Positions 38,510 through 48,495 of a stretch of 64,000 nt of DNA are shown here, piece after piece. The stretch is from positions 124,001-188,000 of the forward strand of contig CANLMN010000002.1 in the NCBI GenBank assembly GCA_947492105.1, given 5' to 3'. The translations under genes were made by a program, and so were the position numbers. This stretch comes from an uncultured Aquimarina sp. (GTDB lineage: Bacteria > Bacteroidota > Bacteroidia > Flavobacteriales > Flavobacteriaceae). Below the pieces are notes generated by a model. It was not told the origin of the DNA and searched no databases. It saw only the letters and a program-made list of their open reading frames with translations. The number at the start of each line of letters is the position of its first letter. The first letter of the stretch is position 1.

Positions 38510-39625
38510 TTAGACCTCTTTGAGTGATTGAACAATATATTTTGCTGTAGTTTGGCTAGCTCCTTTGCCACCAAGCTTTTTTTCTAGATCATAATATTCC
38601 AAAAATAGTGTCGAGCGTTTATAATCATCCAAAATGTCAGTCAATGCCGCCAATAGCTGTTCTTTATTAAAATCATGCTGAATCAACTCTGTCACTAACT
38701 TCTTGTCCATAATTAGATTAACTAGTGATATATAATCCAATTTGACAATACGTTTAGCTATTTGATAAGAAATATTACTCCCCTTGTAACAAACTACTTG
38801 TGGCACTTTAAAAATTGCTGTCTCTAGAGTCGCGGTACCCGAGGTCACCAAAGCTGCATTTGCAAGACTTAATAAATCATAGGTTTGATTCATGATCAAT
38901 TTTGCATTGGTATTTTGGATAAAAGAGTGATAGAAACTCGGTTCTTGGCTAGGAGCCCCAGCAATAACAAATTGATAGTCCGAAAAATCCTCTACAACCT
39001 CCAACATAACTTCCAACATACTAGTAATCTCTTGCTTACGACTCCCTGGCAGAAGCGCTATTATAGGGCGATCATCCAACATATGTTGTTTTTTAAACAC
39101 TTCTGGGTCAACTTGTTGATGTGTTGCTATTGCATCCATTAATGGATGCCCCACAAAATGCACTGGATAATTATATTTTTTATAAAAATCAGGTTCAAAA
39201 GGAAGGGTTACGTACATATGGTCAATAGTCTCCTTGATAGTCTTGACCCGTCCCGCACGAGATGCCCATACCTGCGGAGCAATATAGTAATGTGTTGTAT
39301 AACCTTTGGGTTTTGCCCATTTGGCGATACGCAGGTTAAATCCAGAATTATCTATAAAAATCAAAGCATCTGGCTGGTAGGCTTCGATATCATTTTTGCA
39401 TTTTTTTATATGTCCAAAAATTTTAAAAAGATTCTTTAAAACCTCGACAAATCCCATAAACGCACGCTCCTTATAATGTACTACGAGCGTACCTCCAACT
39501 TGCTGCATCAGATCCCCTCCCCAAAACCGAAAATCTGCTTCTGGATCCTGCTGTTTCAAGGATTTCATAAGATTTGAAGCGTGTAAATCCCCCGATGCTT
39601 CTCCTGCGATGAGATAATATTTCAC
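38510..39625 (-). CDS. lpxB: Lipid-A-disaccharide synthase
   Basis: This GT19 glycosyltransferase joins UDP-diacylglucosamine and lipid X in lipid A synthesis at the inner membrane. No ATG precedes the conserved start; I choose GTG at 39625, giving MKYYLIAGEASGDLHASNLMK (371 aa), the usual LpxB N-terminus. TTG at 39631 is the alternative. Other landmarks: FRFWGGDLM (about 35), FIDNSGFNLRIAK and YIAPQVWASRAGR (about 90-125), GHPLMDAI, LLPGSRKQEI (about 190-200) and TSGTATLET (about 260). Length is normal. Confidence 0.95.
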   Translation of the reverse strand: MKYYLIAGEASGDLHASNLMKSLKQQDPEADFRFWGGDLMQQVGGTLVVHYKERAFMGFVEVLKNLFKIFGHIKKCKNDIEAYQPDALIFIDNSGFNLRIAKWAKPKGYTTHYYIAPQVWASRAGRVKTIKETIDHMYVTLPFEPDFYKKYNYPVHFVGHPLMDAIATHQQVDPEVFKKQHMLDDRPIIALLPGSRKQEITSMLEVMLEVVEDFSDYQFVIAGAPSQEPSFYHSFIQNTNAKLIMNQTYDLLSLANAALVTSGTATLETAIFKVPQVVCYKGSNISYQIAKRIVKLDYISLVNLIMDKKLVTELIQHDFNKEQLLAALTDILDDYKRSTLFLEYYDLEKKLGGKGASQTTAKYIVQSLKEV

Positions 39626-39656
39626 TGACAATCTAATTTATTATAATATTGATTCA

Positions 39657-39935
39657 CTAAAATTTGCTCATTAAAATTAAGATAGCCGCAAGGACTGTTG
39701 CCAATAATGTTCCTCGTGCTTCATAAATTTTATTTTGTTTCAGAAATAAAAAAAACACCAGAAGGTTTAGCACAGCACCTAATGCTACAAGGCTCCCAAA
39801 AAAGCCTTGTATCCAAGCATTCTTTAAGGTTTCTTCGATTCCTAGTTTTGAAAAAAACTGGATATAAAGTATAACACCAGTAATATTCGCTATAATGCCA
39901 ATAATAAATCCGGTACTAACAGCTTTGATATTCAT
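39657..39935 (-). CDS. Small inner-membrane protein
   Basis: This 92-aa protein has three hydrophobic segments (about 5-28, 40-66, 75-90) with short polar loops. No enzymatic motif. It sits 24 bp after surE and 31 bp before lpxB; small membrane proteins of this kind occur beside surE/lpxB in flavobacteria. Function unknown. Confidence 0.75.
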   Translation of the reverse strand: MNIKAVSTGFIIGIIANITGVILYIQFFSKLGIEETLKNAWIQGFFGSLVALGAVLNLLVFFLFLKQNKIYEARGTLLATVLAAILILMSKF

Positions 39936-39959
39936 ATAAATAGTTATGGTAAATAATAT

Positions 39960-40736
39960 TTAGAAATCCCATTGATTGAGTTCTTGCATATAATGGTGTG
40001 CTGTAAGGTCAAATTGCGTAGGCACAATAGATACGTATCCATTATGCAATGCCCACTCATCAGTATCCTCTCCCTTGTCCTCATTCACAAACTTGCCGGT
40101 AAGCCAGTAATATTCTCGTCCCATTGGATTGGATCTTTTGTCAAATTCTTCCTCCCAATGAGCATTGGCCTGTCTACAAATTTTTATCCCTTTTATTTCT
40201 TCTGCAGGAAGTTTTGGAATATTCACATTGAGCACCACTCCTTTTTGCAAACCGTTTTTCAGGATATTCTCTACTACAATTCGTATATATTTTTTTGCAG
40301 GCTCAAAATCAGCATTCATACTATAATCTAATAATGAAAACCCAACAGAAGGAATCCCTTCGATACCTGCCTCTACTGCGGCGCTCATCGTACCTGAATA
40401 AATAACATTGATCGCTGCATTGGAACCATGATTGACTCCACTGACACATAAGTCTGGTTTTCTTTTTAGAATTTCGTGAGAAGCCATTTTGACACAATCA
40501 GCAGGAGTTCCAGAACAACTATATTCTTTTTGTTTTGCATCCGTCTCGATAACAATTGGATCGCAATACAATGCATCATTGATAGTAATAGCGTGTCCCA
40601 TTGCGCTTTGAGGACTATCAGGAGCGACTACACAAACCTCTCCAAATTCATTCATAACACTAATAAGTGCACGAATCCCAGGAGCCGTAATCCCATCGTC
40701 GTTTGTAACTAAAATCAAAGGTTTTTTTTCCGACAT
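39960..40736 (-). CDS. surE: 5'/3'-nucleotidase SurE
   Basis: This 258-aa enzyme dephosphorylates nucleoside monophosphates. The metal site ILVTNDDGI (Asp13, Asp14), the SxxS... PDSPQSAMGHAIT loop, and GVNHGSNAAINVIYSGTM (about 98-115) are intact. It is first in the minus-strand run ending in comEC. Secure. Confidence 0.95.
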   Translation of the reverse strand: MSEKKPLILVTNDDGITAPGIRALISVMNEFGEVCVVAPDSPQSAMGHAITINDALYCDPIVIETDAKQKEYSCSGTPADCVKMASHEILKRKPDLCVSGVNHGSNAAINVIYSGTMSAAVEAGIEGIPSVGFSLLDYSMNADFEPAKKYIRIVVENILKNGLQKGVVLNVNIPKLPAEEIKGIKICRQANAHWEEEFDKRSNPMGREYYWLTGKFVNEDKGEDTDEWALHNGYVSIVPTQFDLTAHHYMQELNQWDF

Positions 40737-40892
40737 TGTCTTTTTTTAATATACTATTTAGTTCTTAAGTAAAAATACGTTTTTATTGGGAGAGCGTAAC
40801 AGCTAATACAAGAAGAGATAATTGTTTTATACTTTTTTAAACGCATTCGAACCTAAAAAACAATCCACCAAAACAAGATCGTTCTTGTCGAC

Positions 40893-41306
40893 CTACACTG
40901 TTTGTGGCGAAAAAATAGCTTCTAATTCGTTTATTTTTACTGGTTTTACAAAATAATTAGAAACTAAAGTAATTTCCTTTGCTTTTTCTACATCACTAGG
41001 ATTGATAGATGAACTAACAACATAGAGCGTTATTGGAGTCTGAAACTTATGTTGAATGGTCAAAAAGTTTTCTAAGAATTCCCATCCATCCATTATAGGC
41101 ATATTGAGATCTAATAAAATGATTTCTGGCATATGATCCTGTGATAGATTCTTCAATATTGCACTAAAATAATCAAAAGCTTCTTTGCCATTAGAAAACA
41201 CCAATAAATTATTGCACAATTCTTTTGTTTCAATAATGCGTTTTACTAAACTTATATAGGTAGTATCATCATCGATGATACATGCGAGATCGATCATATT
41301 TTTCAT
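40893..41306 (-). CDS. Response regulator receiver domain protein
   Basis: This 137-aa stand-alone receiver has no output domain. Phospho-acceptor is Asp66 in ILLDLNMP; the acidic pair is in CIIDDDTT (11-14), Thr/Ser in YVVSSSINP and Lys in FVKPVKI. It follows the histidine kinase by 59 bp on the same strand, so it is probably its partner, in the CheY/Rcp1-like style seen with flavobacterial PAS kinases. Confidence 0.9.
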   Translation of the reverse strand: MKNMIDLACIIDDDTTYISLVKRIIETKELCNNLLVFSNGKEAFDYFSAILKNLSQDHMPEIILLDLNMPIMDGWEFLENFLTIQHKFQTPITLYVVSSSINPSDVEKAKEITLVSNYFVKPVKINELEAIFSPQTV

Positions 41307-41365
41307 TGCTTGGTGATTTTTGTGTTCTTGATTGTTGAGTTGTGAACGATAGTTCTTTATAGTTT

Positions 41366-42820
41366 TTATCCAAATGCAATAGTAAATGTTGTACCTAGCC
41401 CTACTTCACTTGTTAGAGAAATAGTTCCGTTAAGTGATTCTATTTGGTTTTTGGTAATAAATAGTCCGATACCAACGGCGTCCTCATTGTAATGAAAGGT
41501 CTTATACATTCCAAAAATTTTATCCCCGAATAATTCCAAATCAATACCAGAACCATTATCTGCAACTTCCATATATTTTTTTCCTTCATTGATATATGTT
41601 TTAATTTTGATGACAACATCTCGACTAGGGTCTTTGTATTTGACCGCATTCGTAATTAAATTAAGCATAATACTTTCTAAGTAGGCAGGAATATAATTGA
41701 CGCTTTCTAAACCAGAAAAATCAGCCTCTACGGTTGCATTCCCACTTTTGAGAATATGACTAATAGAGCCTCTAATCACACGAAGTGTATCTTTGAAGTA
41801 CACTAAAACTCGTTTTTGTTTTTTGTTTGTTTGTATGGTAGCAACTTCGTTGAGATGCTCGATAGTGGTATTCAGACTCTCAGAAATCTTTTTTATATCA
41901 TCGATCAACTCTGCTTTTTCTTGCGGATCTGCGATATTTTCTATAAGCTGTACTAATAGCGAGAGATTACTGGTATGTGATCGTAAATTATGAGAAACAA
42001 TATGTGCAAAATTAAACAATCTCTTGTTTTGAGATTCGATAATATCTATGGATTTCTCTAAGCCTAATTCTTTCTTTTTTAGCTCTTCGATACTTTGAAA
42101 AACTCCACGAATACCGACAATATTCCCAAGATCATTATAAACAGGTTTCCCTATTGCTCGTGCCCAAAAAATATTCCCTTTTGCGGTAAGCATTTTGATT
42201 TCTGTAGAAAAAGGCACCCCAGCTACTGCACAATTAAAAAACAATGTAGCTGCCTGCTGTCTGCATTCTTTGGCATAATAATTTGCTGAATCTTTGATTG
42301 ATGGTTCGTGATCCTCGGGATATTCCATCATTTTATAGGTTTGAAAATCCCAAAAGCTCTTCTTTTTCTTAAAATCCACATACCAACTACCGGTTTCGGT
42401 CATTTCTGCAGTTTCTTGATAATAGAAATAACTTTTGACAAGGGTACGTTCTGGCTCTACTGCGAGACTCATAAAAAACAGCAACTTCGTAGATGACTGG
42501 ATATTAATAGGCAATTGATCGTTTGTATTACATCTAAAACTCTGATAGTCTCCTATACTATTCAGAATTCTGATATGCTGCTCAAAATTAATATCCTTAC
42601 GCTGATACATCAAAAAGTTATTTCGGAATAACTTCTTATCAGCTTCATGGATGAGTGTTTCCAAAAAATAATTCAATGTCTCAGGAAACGAACCTATTTC
42701 ATAGCCTAATTTTTCATAAAAAACAGATGACCACATTTCGATTCCAGAAACCTCATTAAGCTTCCAATATCCAGCATTGAAATCTTGCATTACATTATCG
42801 AAAAGTTCGTTCTGTAACAT
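41366..42820 (-). CDS. PAS-containing sensor histidine kinase
   Basis: This 484-aa kinase has no membrane segment, so it should be cytoplasmic. Two PAS-like regions fill about 10-110 and 135-245. The dimerisation helix has His277 in AHIVSHNLRSH. The ATPase domain has NLITNAVKYKDP (N box, about 386-397), VADNGSGIDL (G1) and AVGIGLFITK (G2), and ends with GTTFTIAFG. It senses an unknown cytosolic signal and likely phosphorylates the adjacent receiver protein. Confidence 0.92.
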   Translation of the reverse strand: MLQNELFDNVMQDFNAGYWKLNEVSGIEMWSSVFYEKLGYEIGSFPETLNYFLETLIHEADKKLFRNNFLMYQRKDINFEQHIRILNSIGDYQSFRCNTNDQLPINIQSSTKLLFFMSLAVEPERTLVKSYFYYQETAEMTETGSWYVDFKKKKSFWDFQTYKMMEYPEDHEPSIKDSANYYAKECRQQAATLFFNCAVAGVPFSTEIKMLTAKGNIFWARAIGKPVYNDLGNIVGIRGVFQSIEELKKKELGLEKSIDIIESQNKRLFNFAHIVSHNLRSHTSNLSLLVQLIENIADPQEKAELIDDIKKISESLNTTIEHLNEVATIQTNKKQKRVLVYFKDTLRVIRGSISHILKSGNATVEADFSGLESVNYIPAYLESIMLNLITNAVKYKDPSRDVVIKIKTYINEGKKYMEVADNGSGIDLELFGDKIFGMYKTFHYNEDAVGIGLFITKNQIESLNGTISLTSEVGLGTTFTIAFG

Positions 42821-42934
42821 TTATGATTCTTATTTTAACAAAAAAGCCCCTCCATTCTACTCCATAAATCGAGTAGATCTAACAATATAAGAATTTTATA
42901 ATTGTAGAAACCTATAATAACATCTTTTTTGGGG

Positions 42935-43330
42935 TTACGTATTTTGCTTCATGGTATCCAATTGTATTGCCAATGCCTTGGTAGAAATTTTTATCTCAAC
43001 AAAAGAAAGAACTAACGAAACCATAAGACATAACAAACCGACACCAAATACCATATTGGCCAATGTGACCATTTCTATATACAAAAGTGTCATGGTAATA
43101 ACACTCGCCAAAAAACTGAGAATTGCAATGGCCTGCATCCAACGAATTAAACTTAACCTACGTCTCAAATTACTAATTTGTCGATGTGTTTTAGCAGACG
43201 AAGTGGCTTCGTATTCTTTGAACAATTGACGTATTAATGCTGCTATAGCTAGATAGCGAGCGTTATACGCTAACATCGTTAGGGATATCGCAGGAAACAG
43301 CAAAGCGGGGATATTCATTGATAATGCCAT
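42935..43330 (-). CDS. DUF2721 family membrane protein
   Basis: This 131-aa protein has the DUF2721 opening PALLFPAISLTMLAYNARYLA, a charged helical segment (about 35-65, AATSSAKTHRQISNLRRR-like), then two hydrophobic helices (about 67-90, 95-118). Function of the family is unknown. ATG at 43330 is used; a start four residues later is also possible. Confidence 0.85.
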   Translation of the reverse strand: MALSMNIPALLFPAISLTMLAYNARYLAIAALIRQLFKEYEATSSAKTHRQISNLRRRLSLIRWMQAIAILSFLASVITMTLLYIEMVTLANMVFGVGLLCLMVSLVLSFVEIKISTKALAIQLDTMKQNT

Positions 43331-43380
43331 AACACCAAAATACGTATTTTTCGCAAATTACAAGAAACAAATCACCAATC

Positions 43381-43525
43381 TATTCTAGTTAGTACAATAG
43401 CAGACATATACCGTCACATATCGACTTGTTTTTTATCTAAACACCTTATTCTTATATTCCATAGCTAAGGTTATGCAACATGATTATAGTGTTTTAACAC
43501 AAATTCACATACTTGAATTGGCACT
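43381..43525 (+). repeat. Family B palindromic repeat, copy 3 (diverged ends)
   Basis: Core ATCGACTTGTTTTTTATC, ACACCTTATTCTTATATTCC and ATAGCTAAGGTTATGC match family B; the ends, including ACTTGAATTGGCACTA, are degenerate. Confidence 0.6.
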
Positions 43526-43554
43526 AAAGGTTTTTCTATCCTAACTGCCTACCT

Positions 43555-46401
43555 TTACTTTACTTCAAAATCAGTTTTGACACTAATTTTTGCGGCATCA
43601 ATTGTCAATACGTATTTGCCAACTGGAATATAATAATTTCCATCATTTTTTTTGATGAGATCTAGTTCGTCATCTAATTTTTCGAGCTGTCTTTTGGCCT
43701 CTTCTGTTATTGTAAGATCATAAGATGCCTCGTTGAGACCTTGAAACAACTGTAAATCAAAATCCTTGAGCACTACACCTTTTTTTGTAGCAACACGAAC
43801 ACTTCCTTTTTGCAAAGTTTTGGCGTAATAACTAAAACGCAATCGGGAGTTTGATGGCGGATTCCAAATGCTCCAGCTATCTCCCCAATTCTCGGACCAA
43901 TGCATGGAAGGGACATCAAAAAGATGCAGTTGTTTTTCTACAATTCCTGGAGTTAATTCCTGTAGGGCTTTTATGCTTGTTTTATAAATACTACGACCAT
44001 GTGTTCCGAGCAATAAATGTCCATCCCGTGGCTGTATAGCAATATCATGCACTGCAACATTGGGCAATCCTTTGGCAAAAGGAAGCCATGCTCCCCCTCG
44101 ATCTAGTGATACATAGGCTCCATTATCTGTTCCAAGATAGAGTATATCTTCATTTTTGGGATCCTCACGAATCACATTGATTGCCCCCAAGGGCAATGTC
44201 ATATTCAAACTCTCCCAGGTTGCGCCATAGTCTTCACTTTTGAACACATAGGGCAAAAAATCATCCCATCGATACCCATTGAGTGTTACATACACACGAC
44301 TCACCTTATGCCTAGAGGCTACCACCCTACTTACCCACAAATCTTTAGGAAAAGTCTCTGACAGTAACTTCCAGTTTTCGCCACCATCTCGAGACAGGTG
44401 TAATAAACCGTCATCACTACCTGTATAAAGCAATCCAAATTTTAGAGGAGACTCATCAATAGCAGTTAAAGTTCCATAGGCGACATTCCCTTTTTTTGGT
44501 CCCTGTGTGAGATCACCAGAGATAGCGGTCCATTCATCACCACGATTCATGGAACGCAAGAGTTTGTTCGCTCCAAAATATAAAATATCTTGATGGTGTG
44601 GTGATAACAAAATTGGTGTTTGCCAATTGAATCGGTAAGCCTCTGTCCCCAAATCATGTTTTGGTTGTATTTCGGTTTGTTTTTTGGTAATTGGATGAAT
44701 CCGTGCATAGTTACCAAACTGATACCCTGTATAGATCGTATGTGGTAGTCGGCTGTCTATTTGTATTTGCATTCCATCACCTCCCATGATATTTCTCCAA
44801 GGATACGCTCCTTTTTGGTGCCATTCTGGAGATTCTTTGGCCGTATTTTTGGCCATCCAAACTCCATTATCTTGTAAGCCCCCGTAGATATTATATGGCG
44901 TTTGATTATCCACATTAATAGCATAGAACTGTCCTACTGCAGGTTGATTTGCCTTGATCCAGTTTTTTCCGGAGTCATAACTAATATTCACTCCCCCATC
45001 ATTACCATTGATCAGGTGTTTGGGGTTACGAGGATTGATCCAAAGCGCATGGTGATCGGAATGGACATTTTTTGCATTAATACTCTCAAATGACACTCCC
45101 CCATTACGAGAGGTTAGGATTGGTACTCCCATAATATATATATGATCAGGATCTACTGGATGCACTCTTATTTGTCCAAAATAATAGCCATAACTATAAA
45201 AAATCGCATCCAAATAATCTGGATGTGTTCGACTCCATGTTTTACCACCATCATCACTACGAAAAACTTCTGCTCCAACTACAGGCGTATCAAAAAGGTC
45301 ATTTGTGCTATTTTCTAAATATTTGGCAAGATCGATGGGCTGTACCACTTCACTCCTAATCAATTGCTTTACATTTTGCGCTCGGTATTTTTCTTGAAAA
45401 TCATTCTTTTTCAAGAAAGCGTCCAGTTTCTTATTCTTTAGTCCAAGAAATGTCTGCAGCGACATGGTTTTAAAATCTTCCTTTTTTAATCCTCTTGTTT
45501 TTTCTTCTTTCTTTTTTTTGCGCCGGAATTGACTATCATGTATTGCATAGACTGTATTTTTGTCAAAAACGGCAAGTCCAATCCGTCCTACCCCTGATCC
45601 AGAAGGAAAACCACTTGTTTTTGTTGAGACTTTGCTCCATGTGCTGCCGGCATCCTCACTTTTATAGATTCCCGAAGCAGCACCATTACCTTCAAAATTC
45701 CAAGCTTTGCGATCTTTTTGCCACATACTAGCATACATCACACCAAAATCATTTGGCACCTGCGCCAAATCGATTGCTCCTGTAGTATCATTTATAAACA
45801 GTGTTTGTTGCCAGCTATCTCCGCCATCTATTGTTTTATAAACTCCACGCTCCCCATTAGGAGAATACAAATGCCCAGTAGCTGCAACGACTACCTCCTT
45901 TGGATTATTTGGATTAACAAGAATTTTTGCGATATGATGACTATCAGGAAGTCCTGCACTTTGCCATGTTTTGCCTCGATCCATGGATTTGAGCATACCT
46001 ACTCCTGCATACGAGGAACGAGAAGCATTACTCTCTCCCGTACCCACCCAAATTGTTTCTTTGTCCCAGACTACAGCTATCGCCCCAATATTTATCGTAG
46101 GAGCACTATCCATAACAGGGGTAAATGTAGTACCATTATTATTCGTATACCACAAACCGCCCGAAGCGTAAGCAACATAGAACTCTGTAGGTTTGTTTGG
46201 ATTAACAGCCAAATCAACTACACGACCACTCATAATCGTAGGTCCTATATTCTCAAAAGGCAGGTGTCGCACCAACGATGATTCGGTCATTGATGTCTTT
46301 TGCACTAGTGCCTCTTGGATTTTTATTGCTGAAGTAGCTGGTTGTTGCGCATAATTGCACATGGAACGGAGTAAAAAGAAAAACAATAGTATCAAGCGCA
46401 T
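43555..46401 (-). CDS. Large secreted sortilin/BNR-repeat (VPS10-like) glycosyl-hydrolase-type protein
   Basis: I start at ATG 46401 (948 aa), where MRLILLFFFLLRSMCNYAQ is a signal peptide; an earlier TTG at 46446 is weaker. The body is a large double propeller with many BNR/Asp-box motifs (SxDxGxTW type: SMDRGKTW, TIDGGDSW, SEDAGSTW, SDDGGKTW, SRDGGENW, SEDYGATW). A late region (about 830-945) forms a beta-sandwich. Proteins like this are annotated sortilin or glycosyl hydrolase BNR, but no activity is assigned. No sorting domain is present. There is a lysine-rich insert at about 300-345. Confidence 0.85.
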   Translation of the reverse strand: MRLILLFFFLLRSMCNYAQQPATSAIKIQEALVQKTSMTESSLVRHLPFENIGPTIMSGRVVDLAVNPNKPTEFYVAYASGGLWYTNNNGTTFTPVMDSAPTINIGAIAVVWDKETIWVGTGESNASRSSYAGVGMLKSMDRGKTWQSAGLPDSHHIAKILVNPNNPKEVVVAATGHLYSPNGERGVYKTIDGGDSWQQTLFINDTTGAIDLAQVPNDFGVMYASMWQKDRKAWNFEGNGAASGIYKSEDAGSTWSKVSTKTSGFPSGSGVGRIGLAVFDKNTVYAIHDSQFRRKKKKEEKTRGLKKEDFKTMSLQTFLGLKNKKLDAFLKKNDFQEKYRAQNVKQLIRSEVVQPIDLAKYLENSTNDLFDTPVVGAEVFRSDDGGKTWSRTHPDYLDAIFYSYGYYFGQIRVHPVDPDHIYIMGVPILTSRNGGVSFESINAKNVHSDHHALWINPRNPKHLINGNDGGVNISYDSGKNWIKANQPAVGQFYAINVDNQTPYNIYGGLQDNGVWMAKNTAKESPEWHQKGAYPWRNIMGGDGMQIQIDSRLPHTIYTGYQFGNYARIHPITKKQTEIQPKHDLGTEAYRFNWQTPILLSPHHQDILYFGANKLLRSMNRGDEWTAISGDLTQGPKKGNVAYGTLTAIDESPLKFGLLYTGSDDGLLHLSRDGGENWKLLSETFPKDLWVSRVVASRHKVSRVYVTLNGYRWDDFLPYVFKSEDYGATWESLNMTLPLGAINVIREDPKNEDILYLGTDNGAYVSLDRGGAWLPFAKGLPNVAVHDIAIQPRDGHLLLGTHGRSIYKTSIKALQELTPGIVEKQLHLFDVPSMHWSENWGDSWSIWNPPSNSRLRFSYYAKTLQKGSVRVATKKGVVLKDFDLQLFQGLNEASYDLTITEEAKRQLEKLDDELDLIKKNDGNYYIPVGKYVLTIDAAKISVKTDFEVK

Positions 46402-46638
46402 AAATGCAAAGAATTTAAGGATAGAAATAATCTCCAAAATAATCAATAGACTATGACAAACAAACTGATATCGCCTATTTTTTTGACAGATTTTGTGAAT
46501 ACAAATTAGTAATTATATAAAGAGTACCCACACTGCCTATTTAGGGTTGACATACATTTATCATAAGTTTAACAAGTTTGTTGGGTAGAGGTTGTTTATT
46601 TTTGAGGAAAAGACTGAATTATTTCGATTCTTTTTTTT

Positions 46639-46713
46639 GCGTCAGGGATAGCAGTGAAAATCCCGTATCCGCAATAGCGATACGGAATTGTAACGGATAG
46701 CCCGCCCGGACGC
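46639..46713 (+). ncRNA. Structured RNA candidate, Flavo-1-like
   Basis: The sequence folds well: outer stem GCGTC (46639) / GACGC (46709), hairpin GGGA / TCCC (46645-46664), and a second hairpin CCGTATCCGC-AATA-GCGATACGG (46663-46685). A tail with AACGGATAGCCCGCCC follows. This arrangement and the AACGGATAGCCCG string match my memory of the Flavo-1 RNA motif widespread in flavobacteria. It lies just upstream of the aminopeptidase P gene and could be a leader or stand-alone RNA. A covariance-model search would settle it. Confidence 0.5.
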
Positions 46714-46737
46714 TCTAACATTATCAAAGACAATTAG

Positions 46738-48030
46738 ATGAAATACGACCCGATAGACCAAAGCCTTTTTATCAAAAATCGCAAAAATTTTGCAGCACAA
46801 ATGCAGCCCAATAGCATAGCAATTTTTAATAGCAATGACATATATCCTATAAGTGCGGATAGTACTTTGCCTTTTGCGCAACATCGAGATATTTTCTTTC
46901 TTTCTGGTGTTGATCAAGAAGAAAGTATCTTAATCCTATTCCCGGATGCACCCAAAGAAAAACACAGAGAATTATTATTTCTCAAAGAGACGAGTGAACT
47001 GATTGCTATATGGGAAGGTGAGAAACTGACTAGAGAAAAGGCCTTTGCCACATCGGGGGTAAAAACGGTATATTGGTTACAAGATTTGGAACGCGTATTT
47101 GCAGAATTGATGTCACAATGTGATACTGTTTACGTAAACACTAACGAACATTATCGTGCTACTATAGAAACAGAAACACGCGAAGCACGCTTTACAAAAT
47201 GGTGGAAATCAAAATATCCAGCACATCGTGTAGCCAAGAGCAATCCTATTTTGCAACGTTTACGAGCTATCAAAGATCCCATCGAAATCGCACTTATACA
47301 ACATGCGTGTACTATTACCGAAAAAGGATTTAGACGTGTTTTGGATTTTGTACAACCCGATATTTGGGAGTATAATATCGAAGCAGAGTTTATGCACGAG
47401 TTTTTGAATAATCGATCCAAGGGTTTTGCTTATACTCCAATCATCGCTAGTGGTACTAATGCCAACGTGCTCCACTACATCGAAAACAACAAGCAATGCA
47501 AAGCAGGGGATCTAATTCTGATGGATGTGGCAGCAGAATACGCTAATTACTCTAGTGATATGACTCGTACCATTCCTGTTTCTGGTCGCTATACAGATCG
47601 GCAAAAAGCAGTATATAATGCCGTCCTTAGCATAAAAAAAACTGCTACAAAAATGCTCGTTCCCGGTACAATGTGGGAAGAATATCATACAGAAGTAGGC
47701 AAACTGATGACCTCAGAACTGTTAACCCTTGGCTTGTTAGACAAAACCGATGTAAAAAACGAAAACCCAGAATGGCCAGCATACAAAAAATACTTTATGC
47801 ACGGAACATCACATCACATGGGATTGGATACGCATGATTATGGTATTCTGACCGATCCTATGCAAGCCAATATGGTCTTTACCGTAGAGCCTGGGATTTA
47901 CATACCCGAAGAGGGTTTTGGTATTAGACTAGAAGATAATGTAGTACTACAAGAACAAGGAGAACCTATTAATTTAATGAAAAATATCCCTGTAGAAATT
48001 GAGGAAATTGAATCGCTTATGCATAAATGA
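46738..48030 (+). CDS. Xaa-Pro aminopeptidase (M24B, aminopeptidase P)
   Basis: This 430-aa cytoplasmic enzyme removes an N-terminal residue before proline. An N-terminal AMP_N creatinase-like domain (about 1-170) precedes the pita-bread domain. The five metal ligands are Asp263 and Asp274 (LMDVAAEYANYSSDMTRTIP), a His in TSHHMGLDTHD (359/360), Glu384 (TVEPGIYIP) and Glu399 (IRLEDNVVL). Together with the S9 peptidase it supports proline-peptide use. Confidence 0.94.
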   Translation: MKYDPIDQSLFIKNRKNFAAQMQPNSIAIFNSNDIYPISADSTLPFAQHRDIFFLSGVDQEESILILFPDAPKEKHRELLFLKETSELIAIWEGEKLTREKAFATSGVKTVYWLQDLERVFAELMSQCDTVYVNTNEHYRATIETETREARFTKWWKSKYPAHRVAKSNPILQRLRAIKDPIEIALIQHACTITEKGFRRVLDFVQPDIWEYNIEAEFMHEFLNNRSKGFAYTPIIASGTNANVLHYIENNKQCKAGDLILMDVAAEYANYSSDMTRTIPVSGRYTDRQKAVYNAVLSIKKTATKMLVPGTMWEEYHTEVGKLMTSELLTLGLLDKTDVKNENPEWPAYKKYFMHGTSHHMGLDTHDYGILTDPMQANMVFTVEPGIYIPEEGFGIRLEDNVVLQEQGEPINLMKNIPVEIEEIESLMHK

Positions 48031-48105
48031 TATTGACTAGGCTAATCTATTTTTTTACAGGTATCACATCTGCTGATATACCGATAACCCAAGTTTTTTT
48101 TGATT

Positions 48106-48262
48106 GACACCCGTTACAATGTAATTGTAGTCCAAAATAACTTGAACTATTTTTCGCTAGTTTGGACTATAAAATTTGAGTATAGCCGGGCTGCGGTTTA
48201 ATTTTGCAGCAAAAAAACAGTAGAAAAAGAAGCTAATTGGCAGCCTGTTATCATTTTGTAAA
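48106..48262 (-). repeat. Family C element, inverted
   Basis: Its reverse complement shows ATTTTATAGTCCAAACTAG, TAGTTCAAGTTATTTTGGAC and CTACAATTACATTGTAAC, matching family C. Confidence 0.5.
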
Positions 48263-48334
48263 AGGTAGAAGTATCTACATGAAAGCCGTTTGACAATATG
48301 AGATATTTGATTGTTTTTAACCAGAACTCATTCT

Positions 48335-48495
48335 TATCAATTTAGCTATATCATATCGCATATAGACTTGTTCTTTTTCCATCTAGTGCTTTGCTATTAT
48401 ATTCCATAGCTAAGGCTATACAATAGCATCATAGTATTTTTACATAAAAAAATAACAGTGTCATTGATACGAATTTATATACCTGAATTGGCATT
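48335..48495 (+). repeat. Family B palindromic repeat, copy 4
   Basis: Left ATCAATTTAGCTATATCATA, core TAGACTTGTTCTTTTTCCAT and CCATAGCTAAGGCTATAC, right ACGAATTTATATACCTGAAT then TGGC. Full-length. Confidence 0.7.

Noticed and set aside
45718-46281. 187-aa plus-strand frame
   Set aside because: It is antisense to the sortilin/BNR gene and has shadow-type composition rich in His, Cys and Ile.
46402-46737. tRNA gene
   Set aside because: The hairpins do not form a cloverleaf with a TTCGA arm and CCA-type end; a structured RNA of Flavo-1 type fits better.
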